From assembly GCA_936933955.1 (NCBI GenBank), contig CAKZIN010000089.1:1-43167 (forward strand): a stretch of 43,167 bases of DNA, written 5' to 3'. Shown in pieces: positions 42,636 through 43,167 of the stretch (position 1 is the stretch's first letter; every line of letters starts with the position of its first letter). Below the pieces are notes generated by a model that saw nothing but the letters and a program-made list of their open reading frames with translations, did not search any database and was not told the origin of the DNA. Source of the DNA: an uncultured Sphingopyxis sp. (GTDB lineage Bacteria > Pseudomonadota > Alphaproteobacteria > Sphingomonadales > Sphingomonadaceae). Position numbers and translations under genes: made by a program.

Positions 42636-43167
42636 ATGGAGACTGGCGTGGGCGAGCAACAGGGCGCGTCGCCGGGTGCCGACACGCTGCTCTACAGCGT
42701 GCTGTCGCTCGACGCCGCGGCGCAGGGCGAGCTGCGTCGCGGGTCGGTGGGTGAGGCAGTGAGCCTGGTCCCCGACCGGCACAGCGACGACGCCTTCGCC
42801 GTGCGTGTGCTGAGCGCGCGTAACGTCGATTTGGGCCCGCTCGACACCCACCGAGAGCTCGTGCGGCGTCGGCTCGACCGCGACCAGCCGGTGACCGCAG
42901 AACTTGCCGAAGTGATGGGCGATCGCGCCACCCTGCGCATCGACATCGACGGGCGCGAGCGCACCGCCATCGGCCGTGCGCGCGATCCGGTGCCTTACGA
43001 CACGACCCGTCCGCGGCGCGAATCGATGAAGGGGCGCAACGGGATCCTGTTGTTCGGCGGCCTCGCCGCGGCGCTGCTGATAGCGCTCTATTTCAACATG
43101 CCCGGCCGGACCACCCCCCCCCCCCCCGCCGACGCCACCGCTCCCGCCCCGGCCCCCACCACCGCCC
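42636..43167 (+). CDS. Membrane-anchored protein with a HIRAN-like N-terminus, truncated by the window edge
   Basis: About 177 residues are visible and no stop is reached. ATG 42636 (GTG 42633 just before it) has AAGGGGG upstream. The N-terminal domain (about 18-115) reads LLYSVLSLDAAAQGEL, GEAVSLVPDRHSDDAFAVRVLSARNVDLGPL, a weak resemblance to HIRAN domains (gly-val-leu core, then D-A-AV-V). It is followed by a basic segment (RPRRESMKGRNG) and one membrane helix (ILLFGGLAAALLIALYF). A Pro/Ala-rich part begins after the helix and contains a 14-C run. The family is not secure and the function is unknown. Confidence 0.55.
   Translation, partial: METGVGEQQGASPGADTLLYSVLSLDAAAQGELRRGSVGEAVSLVPDRHSDDAFAVRVLSARNVDLGPLDTHRELVRRRLDRDQPVTAELAEVMGDRATLRIDIDGRERTAIGRARDPVPYDTTRPRRESMKGRNGILLFGGLAAALLIALYFNMPGRTTPPPPADATAPAPAPTTA
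43114..43127 (+). repeat. 14-C homopolymer inside a coding sequence
   Basis: Fourteen consecutive C encode four Pro right after the membrane helix of the last gene. Slippage by one base would change the frame of everything downstream. It may also be an assembly or sequencing length error, and the rest of the gene lies outside the window. Confidence 0.9.

Overview
This is a GC-rich alphaproteobacterial chromosome segment, most probably from a sphingomonad (Sphingomonas or a close relative). The evidence is a TonB-dependent receptor of the type abundant in that group, an RNase E with an acidic insert in its S1 domain, a DUF2171-OmpA gene behind an EcfG-type (GGAAC-N16-CGTT) promoter, the DUF3576-leuS-lptE-holA operon, and many acyl-CoA enzymes. 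I see no rRNA, tRNA, CRISPR array, prophage or insertion sequence.

Layout. 1-2713 (-): RNase E, cut by the window edge. 3145-5732 (+): thrS coupled to a DUF305 lipoprotein. 5729-7519 (-): a Wzz/GumC-like membrane protein and a TetR regulator, divergent from a TonB-dependent receptor (7675-10050) that ends in a clear terminator. 10164-12808 (+): two overlapping GIN-domain (DUF2807) envelope proteins, then a family III CoA-transferase. 12780-15382: a DUF3833-like lipoprotein, a DUF3253 protein, the stress-type DUF2171-OmpA protein and a DUF2061 membrane protein. 15389-20025 (-): DUF3576, leuS, lptE, holA, with genes overlapping or spaced 15-18 bp apart. 20237-20983 (+): an unrecognised exported protein. 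20984-21384: a 401-bp intergenic region made mostly of repeats. 21385-23979 (-): gyrB. 24096-24530 (+): a small lipoprotein.

24751-39582 is a catabolic island built on acyl-CoA chemistry. The leftward arm, reading away from 36.0 kb, encodes an SDR, a GPH-type MFS transporter, an ACAD10/11-type acyl-CoA dehydrogenase, a zinc alcohol dehydrogenase, an ACAD10/11-type kinase-fold protein, a second SDR, an aldo/keto reductase, a serine beta-lactamase-fold hydrolase and a FadB/FadJ-type hydratase-dehydrogenase. The rightward arm encodes two dissimilar acyl-CoA dehydrogenases that look like a heteromeric pair, and a third SDR. The kinase and the ACAD10/11 dehydrogenase correspond to the two halves of animal ACAD10/11, and to LvaA/LvaC of bacterial levulinate catabolism. 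This suggests that 4-hydroxyacyl-CoAs are phosphorylated and then dephosphorylated to enoyl-CoAs that enter beta-oxidation. Five of the six REPIN-like ~100-bp double-hairpin repeats in the window lie in gene junctions of this island.

39659-43167 (+): a one-helix small protein with a strong terminator, aconitase AcnA, and a truncated membrane-anchored protein containing a 14-C tract.

All calls were made by reading the sequence. Family names rest on recognised motifs, not on database searches.
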